A stretch of DNA of 64,000 nucleotides, taken from NCBI RefSeq assembly GCF_004354915.1, contig NZ_SMSI01000001.1, forward strand, positions 434,001 through 498,000. The letters are read 5' to 3'. The notes under the pieces are model-generated. The model saw only the letters and a program-made list of their open reading frames with translations, searched no databases and had not been told where the DNA came from. Each line of letters opens with the position of its first letter. Positions within the stretch are counted from its first letter, which is position 1. Position numbers and translations under genes: made by a program. Origin of the DNA: Pseudohoeflea suaedae. Lineage in GTDB: Bacteria; Pseudomonadota; Alphaproteobacteria; Rhizobiales; Rhizobiaceae. Below, one piece after another: positions 55,122-64,000 of this stretch.

Positions 55122-57029
55122 TTGAGAAGGTTAAGGCTAGGTTGCGCCCTGTTCGAATATGGTCGGGAGCATGCGTTGGCATTTCGGGAAAACCTTGGCC
55201 CTTCGGGAGATTTCGGAGGAAGGCCGCAGGTTGCATCCGACGTCTTGACCGGTCTGCACCGGCCCGTCTGGATAGCCTTTCTGCTTTTCGTCCTCGTCTT
55301 CGTCGCCAAGCAGTTCATCTGGCCGGGAGATTATGTCGGCCAGGACAGCGACGACATCATGCGTCTGGTCGTCGTCCGCGATTTCCTTCAGGGTCAGGGC
55401 TGGTTCGACAACATGCAGTACCGCCTGGGCATGGAAGGCGGCACGCCGATGCACTGGTCGCGGCTTATCGACCTGCCCATTGCATTTCTCATCCAGTTCT
55501 TCTCGCTGTTCCTGTCGCAGGCCCGTGCGGAAGCCGCAGCGCTTCTCGTCTGGCCGCTCCTGACCGCCGTACCGCTCCTTTATGCCGTCGCCGCGGGATC
55601 GCGGCGCGTCGCCCGGGGCGAATGGCAGGTCGCCGGCTTCATCGGTCTTGTCGGCGCTGTGCTTTTCGTCCTGTCGTCAAACCGCTTCCGTCCCGGCTCC
55701 ATCGACCATCACAATGTCCAGCTTGCGATCATGGCCGTTCTGGCGGCCTGTCTCGTCCAGTCGCCGGAACGCGCAAGATCGCATGGGCTTGCCGGTTTCT
55801 GCGCCGCGCTCGCCATCGCCATCGGCGCGGAGACCATGCCGCTCATCGCGGTCGCCTGCGGCATCGTCGCCGTCAACTGGTTCTGGTACGGCGAGAAGGC
55901 ACGCAGCGCGACGCTGGCTTTCGGGATAACGCTGGCCGTGGCGCTCACGGCCTTCTTCTATCTCACCATTCCGCCGGCCCGTTACGGTCTCGTTGTCTGC
56001 GACGCGCTGTCCCTGGGCTATTACGCGCTGGGTATTGCCGGGGCTGCTGGGTTGTCGCTGGCTGCCTTTGCCCTGTCCGGGCGCTCGAGGATGCTGAGGG
56101 CTGCGGGGCTTTCCGGCGTGGGTCTGGCGACTGCGCTCGCGGCTTTCCGGATCGCGCCGCAATGCCTGTCCAGTCCGCTCGACAACCTCGATCCGCTGCT
56201 CCGGACGATGTGGCTCGACTGGGTGATGGAAGCGCAGCCCGTCTGGAAACAGATCAGATACCAGCCCTTCACCGCCGGTGCGTTCTACGTCACGCCGCTG
56301 ATCGCCGCCGTCGTCGGCATTCTCGCCATCCGCAAGGGGCGGATGGTGCGCGAACACCTGATCCTGCTTGCCCTGATCATTGCCGCCTACGGAATCGCCC
56401 TGGTCCAGATTCGTGGCGCGGTCTTCTCCAACCTGCTTTCGATATTCGTTCTCGCACCGATGCTCGCCCTGCTGCGCGCCCGCGCCAACGCCGATGCGAC
56501 GAACGTGAAGAAGGGGCTGACCTTCGCCGCGGCAGCGCTTGCCTGCGTGCCCTTTGTCTGGGCCATCCTGGGGCTTCTCGTATCCAGGGCCTTCGATGGC
56601 GCCGAGGAGGTGCGGGAAGAACGCGCGGCCATGAGTTCCGCCGCGGGTGACTGCGTGACCGAGGAGGCTCTCGCGCCGCTTCGCAACGAGCCCGATGGCG
56701 CCGTCGCCAATGCCTCCAATCTGGGGGCGCCGATCCTGCGGTTCACCGGCCACCGCACGCTGTCCGCTCCCTATCACCGCAACCAGGCAGGCATGCTGGG
56801 CGCATTGCATATCGCCATGTCGCCGCCGGCTGAGGCGAAAGACTATCTGGATCGGGCCGGCGTCACCCTCATAGCCTTTTGTGCTGCGGACCCGCAGGAT
56901 GGACAGGTGACGAAAGTGGCCCCGGATGGTCTCTATGCACAGATCGTGAAGGGCAACGTTCCGGCCTGGCTGCAGCCGGTCGAGGGCACGATGGGCAAGC
57001 CGGTCGAGATATTCCGCTATCTGCCCTAG
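55122..57029 (+). CDS. Large GT-C-like membrane glycosyltransferase candidate
   Basis: A protein of up to 635 aa with about 11-12 predicted helices. The first periplasmic loop has acidic pairs in GQDSDDIMRLVVVRDF and the motif TPMHWSRLIDLP, the pattern seen in STT3/PMT-type GT-C enzymes that use polyprenyl-linked sugars. A second loop has SNRFRPGSIDHHNVQ. The C-terminal ~130 residues are soluble, with a Cys-containing segment (AAGDCVTEEALAPLR). No named family was recognised. The start is unclear: TTG 55122 gives the longest frame and TTG 55176 has a GGAG site. It is 52 bases from the divergent GtrB-like gene. Confidence 0.75.
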   Translation: MRRLRLGCALFEYGREHALAFRENLGPSGDFGGRPQVASDVLTGLHRPVWIAFLLFVLVFVAKQFIWPGDYVGQDSDDIMRLVVVRDFLQGQGWFDNMQYRLGMEGGTPMHWSRLIDLPIAFLIQFFSLFLSQARAEAAALLVWPLLTAVPLLYAVAAGSRRVARGEWQVAGFIGLVGAVLFVLSSNRFRPGSIDHHNVQLAIMAVLAACLVQSPERARSHGLAGFCAALAIAIGAETMPLIAVACGIVAVNWFWYGEKARSATLAFGITLAVALTAFFYLTIPPARYGLVVCDALSLGYYALGIAGAAGLSLAAFALSGRSRMLRAAGLSGVGLATALAAFRIAPQCLSSPLDNLDPLLRTMWLDWVMEAQPVWKQIRYQPFTAGAFYVTPLIAAVVGILAIRKGRMVREHLILLALIIAAYGIALVQIRGAVFSNLLSIFVLAPMLALLRARANADATNVKKGLTFAAAALACVPFVWAILGLLVSRAFDGAEEVREERAAMSSAAGDCVTEEALAPLRNEPDGAVANASNLGAPILRFTGHRTLSAPYHRNQAGMLGALHIAMSPPAEAKDYLDRAGVTLIAFCAADPQDGQVTKVAPDGLYAQIVKGNVPAWLQPVEGTMGKPVEIFRYLP

Positions 57030-57140
57030 TGCGGCGTGACCCGGTACGGCATGTCCGGTGCGGGCGGTTGCAACCCGCGCCCCGGGGAGTATCCTTTGCG
57101 CTCAAGTGATTTGCACGGTGGGCCCGTGCCGGAGGACGAC

Positions 57141-58163
57141 TTGAGCCGCATAAATCCGTTTCGCCGGCTGACATCTGCAGCCCTGTTCGCCTGTGTCCTG
57201 GTTTCAGGAAACCCGGCCGCGCATGCCGCTGATGGCGATGCCGTCGCCAAGCAGCTTTTCGGCCAGGCCCGGCTTCCGGCAGCCATCGCATCCGAACCGC
57301 ATGGCTTCTATTCCAAGGGCTGCATCGCGGGCGCCGTCGCCATTCCGACCGATGGTCCGACCTGGCAGGCCATGCGCCTGTCGCGCAACAGACGCTGGGG
57401 CCATCCGGACATGATTGCCCTCGTCGAGCGCCTGTCGCGCGAAGCGGCCCAGTATGACGGCTGGCCCGGACTTCTTGTCGGCGACATCTCGCAGCCGCGC
57501 GGCGGGCCGATGCTGTCCGGCCACGCTTCCCATCAGATGGGGCTGGATGCCGATATCTGGCTCAACCCCATGCCGAGCCGCAAGCTCAGCGACCGGGAGC
57601 GTGAGGATACCTCCGCCGTCTCGATGCTGAAGGATGACACGCTTTATGTGGATCCCGATCGCTGGACCGAGTCTCATGCGCGGCTGATCGTGCGCGCGGC
57701 GAGCTACCCGGAAGTCGAACGCATCTTCGTTCACCCCGGCATCAAGAAGAAGCTTTGCGATACCTGGAAGGGCGATCGCTCGTCATTCGGCAAGATCCGC
57801 CCCTATTGGGGCCATCACTACCATTTTCATATCCGCATCAATTGCCCGAAAGGAGCGAAGGACTGCCGCTCGCAGGCGCCGAGCCCGTCCGGCACCGGTT
57901 GCGACCAGTCCCTTGCCTGGTGGTTCACCGACGAGCCGTGGAAGCCGGCCAAGCCTGCCAAGCCCGGGGAAAAGCCGAAAAAGAAGCGCGAGATGCGGCT
58001 GTCGGAAATGCCCGCGGCCTGCGCGCGCATCATCGATGCGCCCGCGCCGTCATCGGAGGCCGCGGCCACGTTCCAGCCCGGAATGGCGGTCGTGAGAGCG
58101 AGCGCCTTTTCCGCCCCTCCGGCAAGTGGCGTTCCGATTCCGACACCCAGGCCCGTCAACTGA
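57141..58163 (+). CDS. mepA: Penicillin-insensitive murein endopeptidase MepA
   Basis: A periplasmic zinc LD/DD-endopeptidase that cuts peptidoglycan crosslinks (340 aa). TTG 57141 follows GGAGG and gives a clean signal peptide (SRINPFRRLTSAALF..., cleavage near NPAAHA-A). The LAS-family zinc motif is SGHASHQMGLDADIW, with the second His pair in WGHHYHFHIR. Cys pairs (C-terminal CPKGAKDC; CDQSLAWWF) match the family. The C-terminal Lys/Pro-rich stretch (KPAKPAKPGEKPKKK) and tail form an unusual extension. A GTG start at 57126 is an alternative. Confidence 0.92.
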   Translation: MSRINPFRRLTSAALFACVLVSGNPAAHAADGDAVAKQLFGQARLPAAIASEPHGFYSKGCIAGAVAIPTDGPTWQAMRLSRNRRWGHPDMIALVERLSREAAQYDGWPGLLVGDISQPRGGPMLSGHASHQMGLDADIWLNPMPSRKLSDREREDTSAVSMLKDDTLYVDPDRWTESHARLIVRAASYPEVERIFVHPGIKKKLCDTWKGDRSSFGKIRPYWGHHYHFHIRINCPKGAKDCRSQAPSPSGTGCDQSLAWWFTDEPWKPAKPAKPGEKPKKKREMRLSEMPAACARIIDAPAPSSEAAATFQPGMAVVRASAFSAPPASGVPIPTPRPVN

Positions 58164-58337
58164 CTGACATGATGGCGGTCTAACCAGGGACCCTTCCGTC
58201 CATCGCCACCTTTACAGATGTGATGAATTAGCTCTAATCCGATACTCAAATCGGTTTAAATAAAAAGGCCAGCTGTCATTCCAGCGCAAGACGGGGCGAT
58301 TGCCCGGGCAATTGGAGCAGCATTGACAGGACAAGAC

Positions 58338-59363
58338 ATGCAGACCGGCAACGAAACCAATCCCTCTATCGCCTTTCCTGTCCTGATCGGGGATATCGGC
58401 GGTACCAATGCGCGCTTCGCCATCCTGGTGGATGCCTATGCCGCGCCGAAGGAATTCCCGGTCATCCCGACGGCTTCCTACAAGACGATCGACGAGGCGA
58501 TCCAGCGCGGCGTGCTCGACAAGACATCCGTCCAGCCCCGCACCGCGATCCTGGCCATTGCCGGCCCGATCAAGGAGGATGAAGTCGATCTGACCAATGC
58601 ACCCTGGATCGTCAAGCCACGGCAGATGATCGCGGAGATGGGCTTCAGGGACGTCATCCTCATCAATGATTTCGAAGCCCAGGCCATGGCCACCACCTCG
58701 GTGGAATCGAAATATCTCGAGAAGATCGGCGGCGGCGAAGTCCGCCAGGCGGCTTCCCGCGTCGTGCTCGGCCCCGGCACCGGTCTCGGTGTCGCCGGTC
58801 TCGTCCATGCCCGCCACACCTGGTACCCGGTTCCCGGCGAGGGCGGCCACATGGATGTGGGCCCGCGCAGCGATCGCGACTTCGAGCTGTTTCCCCATTA
58901 CGAGCGCATCGGCGGCCGCATTTCCGGCGAACAGCTCATCTGCGGTCGTGGGCTCATGAATATCTACCGCGCCATCTGCAAGGCAGACGGACGTGATGCG
59001 AGGGCGGCAAGCCCGGCGGAAGTGACCGCGGCCGGGCTCGACGGCATGGATCCCGTGGCGGTCGAGACACTCGAACTCTTCTGCACCTATCTCGGCAGGC
59101 TGGCCGGCGATCTCGCCCTCGTCTTCATGGCGCGCGGCGGGGTGTATCTCTCGGGCGGCATCGCCCAGATCGTGCTGCCCGTGTTGCGCCATCCGGGTTT
59201 CCGTCAGGCTTTCGAGGACAAGGCACCGCATGGCGAGATCATGCGCCAGATCCCGAGCTTCGTCGTGACCCACCCGCTGGCAGCCCTGAGCGGTATGGCG
59301 GCCTACGCCCGTACGCCGGTGCTATTCGGCCTGGCGACGGAAGGCCGCCGCTGGAAGGCATAG
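58338..59363 (+). CDS. glk: Glucokinase
   Basis: It phosphorylates glucose with ATP (341 aa). It belongs to the E. coli-type glucokinase family: [16 protein letters not shown] (ATP-binding), [11 protein letters not shown] with the catalytic Asp, [12 protein letters not shown], and the Glu-His sugar site in [12 protein letters not shown] 58338 was chosen over TTG 58323. The next gene starts 45 bases later on the same strand. The upstream gap of 174 bases holds an AT-rich patch (GTTTAAATAAAAAGG) that is a likely promoter region. Confidence 0.95.
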   Translation: MQTGNETNPSIAFPVLIGDIGGTNARFAILVDAYAAPKEFPVIPTASYKTIDEAIQRGVLDKTSVQPRTAILAIAGPIKEDEVDLTNAPWIVKPRQMIAEMGFRDVILINDFEAQAMATTSVESKYLEKIGGGEVRQAASRVVLGPGTGLGVAGLVHARHTWYPVPGEGGHMDVGPRSDRDFELFPHYERIGGRISGEQLICGRGLMNIYRAICKADGRDARAASPAEVTAAGLDGMDPVAVETLELFCTYLGRLAGDLALVFMARGGVYLSGGIAQIVLPVLRHPGFRQAFEDKAPHGEIMRQIPSFVVTHPLAALSGMAAYARTPVLFGLATEGRRWKA

Positions 59364-59408
59364 GCAAATGGCAGCGAAAGGGCTATAGAGCCCCCGCCGG
59401 AACTCGCC

Positions 59409-61298
59409 ATGGCCGAAGTCCGGCCCATTTGGACTCCGAACCAGGATCGTTCAGTGATCGATTTTCCCAGACCCAAGACCAAACGCGTCGAACTTGAAAC
59501 CATGACCGCGATCATCTCGCGGATCATGCGGGAGACGGGGCGTGACTATATCCGCGGTTATGCCTTTGCCATCTTCTGTCTCCTGCTCGTCGCCGGGACC
59601 ACGGCATTTACCGCCTGGATCATGGAAGACATCATCAACGAAGCCTTCGCCAGCAAGGACCCGAACTCCCTCTGGCTGATCTGCGGATCCATTCTCGCGG
59701 CCTTCGTCATCCGCGGCTTCGCCTCTTATGGTCAGGCCGTGACGCTCGCCCAGATCGGCAACAATATCGTTGCGCGATATCAGCAGCGGATGATCGATCA
59801 CCTCATGGCCCTCAACGTGTCGTGGTTCTCCAACAACCGCTCCACCCATGTCGCGTCGCAGATCTCGCAGAACGTCTCCGGTATTCGCGATGTGATGAAC
59901 ATGACGATCACATCCTTCGCCCGCGACCTGATTACGCTGGTGGGTCTGGTGGTCGTGATGGTCGCCAAGGATCCGCTTCTATCGCTCGTCGCGGTCGTCA
60001 TGGCGCCGCCGCTGATCCTTTCGCTGCGCTATATCTCGCGCCGCATCCGCTTCGTGACCCGCGAGGCTGTCGTGATCAACAGCCGCGTTCTCGGCGCGAT
60101 GCAGGAAGCGATCCAGGGCATCACCGTCGTCAAGGCCTTCACCATGGAAGAGCAGATCAGCAGACGCTCGGGCCAGCTGATCCGCATCGCCGAGGAAAAG
60201 TCCAACCGGATTGCGCGCCTGAGCGAACGGACCTCGCCGCTGACCGAGACGATTGCCGGTTTCGCGATCTCCGGTGTCGTCGCCTATGCCTCCTACCGGC
60301 TGATCTATTCGGGTGAGCTTCCCGGCTCCTTCATCGCCTTCATCACCGCGCTCCTCCTTGCCTACGATCCGGCCCGCCGTCTCGCCCGCCTGCAGGTTTC
60401 GCTCGAACGCGCGGTCGTCAACGCGCGCATGATCTACGAGATCCTCGATACCGAACCCAAACAGGCCGACGCGCCGGATGCCGGCGAGCTGTCCGTGACC
60501 GCGGGCCGCATCGAATTCGAGAATGTCAGCTTCGCCTATGATGACGGCGAGCGGGTTCTCAACCATGTCAGCTTCCAGGCCGAGCCGGGAAGGATGACGG
60601 CCTTCGTCGGGCCCTCCGGTGCCGGAAAATCGACGCTGATCAATCTGCTGCCGCGCTTTTACGACGTCCAGGAGGGGCGTATCCTGATCGATGACACCGA
60701 CATCATGACGGTGAAAAAGGCCTCGCTTCGCGACAAGCTCTCCTATGTCTCGCAGCAGCCCTATCTCTTCGACGGCACCATCCGCGACAACATCCGTTAC
60801 GGCCGGCCCGATGCGACCGATGCGGAGGTCGAGGAAGCGGCACGCCGCGCCCAGGCCCACGACTTCATTCTTGCCCAGCCGAAGGGCTACGATACGCCGC
60901 TGGGTGAAAACGGAGCGAACCTCTCCGGCGGTCAGCGCCAGCGTGTGTCCATTGCCCGTGCGCTCATCCGCAACGCACCGATCCTGCTCCTCGACGAGGC
61001 GACCTCCGCGCTCGACAACGAATCCGAGGCTGCCGTCCAGAAGGCGCTCGAAACCGCAATGGCCGGCCGTACGGTGCTCGTCATCGCCCACCGTCTGTCG
61101 ACCATCTACAAGGCCGACAAGATCATCGTCATGCAGGACGGGCAGATTGTCGAAAGCGGCACCCACCAGCAGCTCCTGGGCAACGAGGCCGGCATTTACA
61201 CGCGCCTGCAGAAGCTTGCGGGTGATCAGAAAATGAAGATGATCGGCGGTCGCGGCGCCGAACCGGGCGTGAAGAAGAAAAAGGGAACCGAAGGATGA
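59409..61298 (+). CDS. MsbA-like ABC exporter (fused permease-ATPase)
   Basis: A 629-aa half-transporter. Six helices (about residues 45-340; [36 protein letters not shown]) precede the nucleotide-binding domain with Walker [12 protein letters not shown]-loop YVSQQPYLF, signature [15 protein letters not shown], Walker [13 protein letters not shown] and H-loop IAHRLST. It resembles lipid A/lipid flippases of the MsbA type; the true substrate could be another lipid or glycan. The C-terminus is Lys-rich and overlaps dapB by 4 bases (ATGA). Confidence 0.92.
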   Translation: MAEVRPIWTPNQDRSVIDFPRPKTKRVELETMTAIISRIMRETGRDYIRGYAFAIFCLLLVAGTTAFTAWIMEDIINEAFASKDPNSLWLICGSILAAFVIRGFASYGQAVTLAQIGNNIVARYQQRMIDHLMALNVSWFSNNRSTHVASQISQNVSGIRDVMNMTITSFARDLITLVGLVVVMVAKDPLLSLVAVVMAPPLILSLRYISRRIRFVTREAVVINSRVLGAMQEAIQGITVVKAFTMEEQISRRSGQLIRIAEEKSNRIARLSERTSPLTETIAGFAISGVVAYASYRLIYSGELPGSFIAFITALLLAYDPARRLARLQVSLERAVVNARMIYEILDTEPKQADAPDAGELSVTAGRIEFENVSFAYDDGERVLNHVSFQAEPGRMTAFVGPSGAGKSTLINLLPRFYDVQEGRILIDDTDIMTVKKASLRDKLSYVSQQPYLFDGTIRDNIRYGRPDATDAEVEEAARRAQAHDFILAQPKGYDTPLGENGANLSGGQRQRVSIARALIRNAPILLLDEATSALDNESEAAVQKALETAMAGRTVLVIAHRLSTIYKADKIIVMQDGQIVESGTHQQLLGNEAGIYTRLQKLAGDQKMKMIGGRGAEPGVKKKKGTEG

Positions 61299-62125
61299 CG
61301 CAGACGACATCGAGCATGGGACTGGTGGTGGTCGGCGCGTCCGGCCGCATGGGCCGCTCGCTCATCCGCGCCATTGACGGGATCGAAGGCGTGCATCTCG
61401 CTGCCGCCGTCGAACGCACCGGATCGGATGCCATCGGCCGGGATGCGGCTGAACTGGCGGGCCTGCCGTCCTCCGGCGTTCTGGTAACCGACGATGCGCT
61501 CGCAGCCTTTGCCCATGCGGAAGGCGTCGTCGATTTCACGGCCCCCGAAGCCTCGCTCGAATTTGCCGATCTCGCCGCCCAGGCCCGTATCGTCCACGTG
61601 CTCGGCACCACCGGCATGTCTTCCGATTGCGACGCGCGCATCAAGGCCGCCGCCCGGCACGCCCGCATCGTCAAGTCCGGCAATATGAGCCTCGGCGTCA
61701 ATCTTCTCTCGGTGCTGGTCAGGCAGGCGGCCCGTGCGCTCGGCCCCGACTGGGATATCGAGGTGCTGGAAATGCACCACAAGCACAAGGTCGACGCGCC
61801 GTCGGGGACCGCGCTTCTTCTCGGCCAGGCGGCTGCAGATGGTCGCGGGGTCGATCTCGAAGATGCCTCGGTGCGTGTGCGCGACGGCATTACCGGCGCC
61901 CGCGAGGAGGGGTCGATCGGTTTTGCGACGCTTCGCGGCGGTTCGGTGGTCGGTGAGCACTCCGTCCTCTTTGCAGCCGAAGGCGAGATGGTAGAGTTGC
62001 GGCACGAGGCGCTCGATCGTTCGATCTTCGCCCGTGGCGCGGTCAAGGCGGCGCTCTGGGCGCGCCATCAGAAGCCCGGCCTTTATTCCATGCACGACGT
62101 TCTGGGCCTCACGGCCTCCGTCTGA
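61295..62125 (+). CDS. dapB: 4-hydroxy-tetrahydrodipicolinate reductase
   Basis: An NAD(P)H-dependent step in lysine and diaminopimelate synthesis (276 aa). The Rossmann motif is [13 protein letters not shown], followed by [26 protein letters not shown] and the catalytic loop [16 protein letters not shown], then [14 protein letters not shown]. Coupling to the ABC exporter gene (4-base overlap) is a positional feature; both feed the envelope, as diaminopimelate is a peptidoglycan residue. Confidence 0.97.
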   Translation: MTQTTSSMGLVVVGASGRMGRSLIRAIDGIEGVHLAAAVERTGSDAIGRDAAELAGLPSSGVLVTDDALAAFAHAEGVVDFTAPEASLEFADLAAQARIVHVLGTTGMSSDCDARIKAAARHARIVKSGNMSLGVNLLSVLVRQAARALGPDWDIEVLEMHHKHKVDAPSGTALLLGQAAADGRGVDLEDASVRVRDGITGAREEGSIGFATLRGGSVVGEHSVLFAAEGEMVELRHEALDRSIFARGAVKAALWARHQKPGLYSMHDVLGLTASV

Positions 62126-62163
62126 TCTGTCAGTCCCGATTTCAGCCAGTGAAGGAAATCACC

Positions 62164-62802
62164 ATGTCCGGAACCCTCGTCCTCGTCCGCCACGGCCAAA
62201 GCGAATGGAACCTGAAGAACCTCTTCACCGGCTGGCGCGACCCGGCGCTCACCGAGAAAGGCATCGAGGAAGCCAGGGCCGGCGGCGTGGCGCTGAAGGA
62301 GTACGGGCTGACCGATTTCGACATCGCCTTCACCTCGGATCTCTCCCGCGCCCAGCACACGCTCAAGCTCATCCTCGAGCAGACCGGCCAGACGGATCTC
62401 GAAACTATCAGGGACCAGGCGCTCAACGAACGTGACTATGGCGACCTCTCGGGCCTGAACAAGGACGATGCGCGCGAGAAATGGGGCGAGGAGCAGGTCC
62501 ATATCTGGCGCAGGTCCTACGACACCCCGCCTCCGGGCGGCGAAAGCCTGAAGGACACCGGCGCCCGCGTCTGGCCCTATTACATGATGGAAATCCTGCC
62601 GCGTGTGCTCTCCGGCCAGAAGGTGCTCGTTGCCGCCCATGGGAATTCCCTGCGCGCCCTCGTCATGATCCTCGACCGCATGACCAGGGACGAGATCCTC
62701 GAGCTCAACCTCGCGACCGGCGTGCCGATGGTCTACAAGCTCAAGGCCGATTCCACCGTGGCGTCCAAGGAAGTTCTGGGCGACATGTCCAAGGCGCACT
62801 GA
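62164..62802 (+). CDS. gpmA: 2,3-bisphosphoglycerate-dependent phosphoglycerate mutase
   Basis: A glycolytic enzyme interconverting 3- and 2-phosphoglycerate through a phosphohistidine (212 aa). The motif [18 protein letters not shown] carries the catalytic His; [22 protein letters not shown] and [11 protein letters not shown] complete the site. ATG 62164 was chosen because AAGGAA lies 6 bases upstream. It is the last gene of the glk-ABC-dapB-gpmA run. Confidence 0.96.
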   Translation: MSGTLVLVRHGQSEWNLKNLFTGWRDPALTEKGIEEARAGGVALKEYGLTDFDIAFTSDLSRAQHTLKLILEQTGQTDLETIRDQALNERDYGDLSGLNKDDAREKWGEEQVHIWRRSYDTPPPGGESLKDTGARVWPYYMMEILPRVLSGQKVLVAAHGNSLRALVMILDRMTRDEILELNLATGVPMVYKLKADSTVASKEVLGDMSKAH

Positions 62803-62820
62803 GCCGTCGCGTTTGCCGGG

Positions 62821-63699
62821 TCAGCCGCCGAGCTGGCCCGCTTCCCAGCCGAGCATCGCGCGCTTGCGGGTGAGTCCCCAGTGATAGCCGGTGAGCGCAC
62901 CGGATTTCCCCAGCGCCCGATGGCAGGGCACGACGAAGGAAATCGGGTTCCTGCCGACTGCGGCGCCCACCGCGCGTGAGGCGGACGGCTTGCCGATTTC
63001 GGTGGCCACGTCGGAATAGGTCCTGGCGGATCCGAGCGGGATCCTGAGAAGCGCTTCCCACACCTTCACCTGAAAATCGGTGCCGATCAGAACGATCCGG
63101 AGCGGCCGGTCCGCCGACCAGCTTCCAGGCGCGAACACCTGCGTGGCGAGGCTGGCCGTTCCCGCCTGGTCGTGTTCCAGCTTCGCGCCGGGCCAGCGCT
63201 TCGCCATGTCCTCGAGGGCCTCGGCCTCGCCGCCGGGATCGGCGAAACCCAGACCGCAGAGCCCGCGATCGGTGGTCATCACGAGCGCCGTTCCGAAAGG
63301 GGAGGAATGAAAGCCGTAGCGGATGACGAGGCCCGAGCCGCCCGACTTGAAGTCGCCGGGGCTCATCGCCTCGTGGGTGACGAACAGATCGTGCAGCCGG
63401 CCCGGTCCGGAAAGGCCGAGTTCAAGGCTTGCATCGAGAAGCGGCAGGCCTTCGGTGCCGAGAAGCCGGCGCGCGTGATCGAGCGTGACGGCCTGAAGAA
63501 AGGCCTTGGGCGTCAGGCCGGCCCAGCGGGTAAACGTCTTCTGCAGCCGTGCGGGGGACAGGCCGAGATCGGCGGAAATATCCTCCAGCGAGGGCTGCGA
63601 CCGGTAGTCGAGGGAAATGCGCTCGATCACCTGGCGCACGAGGTCGTAATCGTTGCCGGTCGGCGTGATGTCGCGTTCGAGTATGGCTGGCATGTTCAT
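62821..63699 (-). CDS. AraC-methyltransferase fusion (Ada-like, no zinc domain)
   Basis: A 292-aa protein with an AraC-type helix-turn-helix (about 20-108; PSLEDISADLGLSPARLQKTFTRWAGLTPKAFLQ), a ribonuclease-like linker domain and a C-terminal methylguanine-DNA methyltransferase (YSDVATEIGKPSASRAVGAAVGRNPISFVVPCHR, active Cys in PCHR). Compared with E. coli Ada, the N-terminal zinc/phosphotriester-repair domain is missing. It probably repairs O6-methylguanine and may regulate. ATG 63699 has AAGGAG upstream. Confidence 0.9.
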   Translation of the reverse strand: MNMPAILERDITPTGNDYDLVRQVIERISLDYRSQPSLEDISADLGLSPARLQKTFTRWAGLTPKAFLQAVTLDHARRLLGTEGLPLLDASLELGLSGPGRLHDLFVTHEAMSPGDFKSGGSGLVIRYGFHSSPFGTALVMTTDRGLCGLGFADPGGEAEALEDMAKRWPGAKLEHDQAGTASLATQVFAPGSWSADRPLRIVLIGTDFQVKVWEALLRIPLGSARTYSDVATEIGKPSASRAVGAAVGRNPISFVVPCHRALGKSGALTGYHWGLTRKRAMLGWEAGQLGG

Positions 63700-63777
63700 G
63701 GCGAAATCTCCTTGCCAGCCTTGAACCACGCGGATGGATCCGTCGCCACCCGATTTTGGACGTCTCGCCGAACAGTT

Positions 63778-64000
63778 TCAGCGGCGCGCCGTCGCGAGCG
63801 CCCGCTGGAAGGCGGAGGCGAAACTTTCCTTGTCGTCCGGATTGAGGAACGAGCCCACCTCCGTGCCGTCACCGCGGCTCGATACCCGCATGTGGGTGAT
63901 GCCGATTTCCTCGTGCCTTTCGACGGTGAAGCGTGCCCAGAACGGGTTGCAGCGAAACGCCGACTGCCGTCCCGATGGGGCCACCTTGCGCACTTCGAGA
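63778..64000 (-). CDS. DUF2244 family protein (partial)
   Basis: The C-terminal part of a gene that runs off the window's right edge. The visible residues SAFRCNPFWARFTVERHEEI, then RGDGTEVGSFLNPDDKESFASAFQRAL, match the C-terminal domain of DUF2244 membrane proteins, whose two helices would lie upstream. The function is unknown. No stop codon is seen before position 64000, so the start lies outside. Confidence 0.75.
   Translation of the reverse strand, partial: LEVRKVAPSGRQSAFRCNPFWARFTVERHEEIGITHMRVSSRGDGTEVGSFLNPDDKESFASAFQRALATARR

Noticed and set aside
58239-58254. CCGAT/ATCGG repeat upstream of glk as a sugar-repressor operator
   Set aside because: Only five base pairs of symmetry and no match to a known operator; too weak to call.

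Overview
The window looks like a stretch of chromosome from a Rhizobiales (Hyphomicrobiales) alphaproteobacterium, most likely Rhizobiaceae or a close relative. The signs are a GC-rich sequence, the order 4.5S RNA-dnaX-ybaB-recR, a class II 'CP4-type' AroA, an FYDLN-type acidic protein, a DUF1127 gene beside a LysR gene, a type III (AGE-fold) phosphomannose isomerase domain, MbfA, and Irr-type iron control elements. I see no prophage, insertion sequence or CRISPR array; nearly everything is chromosomal core or lineage-accessory.

Layout. 1-5.7 kb: 4.5S RNA, dnaX-ybaB-recR, a PLP sugar aminotransferase and an MltB-type lytic transglycosylase. 5.7-6.7 kb: a truncated grpB-like relic, tRNA-Ala and an Asp-rich acidic protein. 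6.9-11.6 kb: aroA, a DsbA-fold isomerase, cmk and rpsA. 11.7-18.1 kb: a small DUF1127 gene, a LysR regulator, RNase D, an orphan BMP-family binding protein, MsrA, a small membrane protein, tRNA-Ser and a TPP enzyme. 18.5-24 kb: a FixL/FixJ-like kinase, its LuxR-type regulator, a lone receiver, and two tandem outer-membrane barrel genes. 24-30.2 kb: a PaaK/CapK-like ligase, bfr-bfd, and a GDP-mannose module. 30.3-43 kb: chemoreceptor, tRNA-Leu, lepA, an LPS pair (GT25 plus O-antigen ligase-like), YiiX-like hydrolase, STAS-less SulP, mbfA, a transglutaminase-like peptidase, an alpha/beta hydrolase and infC. 43-48.5 kb: rpmI-rplT, a kinase-like gene, pheS-pheT. 48.6-57 kb: zinT, a NAMPT-type enzyme, an MFS exporter, an oxidoreductase, and a split gtrA/gtrB/GT-C cassette. 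57-64 kb: MepA, glk, an MsbA-like ABC exporter, dapB, gpmA, an Ada-like methyltransferase and a partial DUF2244 gene.

Themes that link genes: (1) Iron. Palindromes matching the Irr iron control element precede both mbfA and bfd-bfr, so storage (Bfr), release (Bfd) and the membrane ferritin MbfA probably form one regulon; a near-match lies upstream of the second outer-membrane barrel gene. (2) Envelope glycans. GDP-mannose synthesis (a guanylyltransferase fused to an AGE-type isomerase, plus phosphomannomutase), GT25/O-antigen ligase, and a GtrA/GtrB-like pair facing a large GT-C-like membrane protein. (3) Zinc. A perfect inverted repeat resembling a Zur box lies between zinT and the NAMPT gene. 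(4) Translation. infC begins with AUU, and a gene for a protein-kinase-like polypeptide with an altered catalytic loop lies between rplT and pheS. Start codons were moved from the longest reading frame where a ribosome binding site or family alignment favoured it; several genes use GTG, TTG or ATT.
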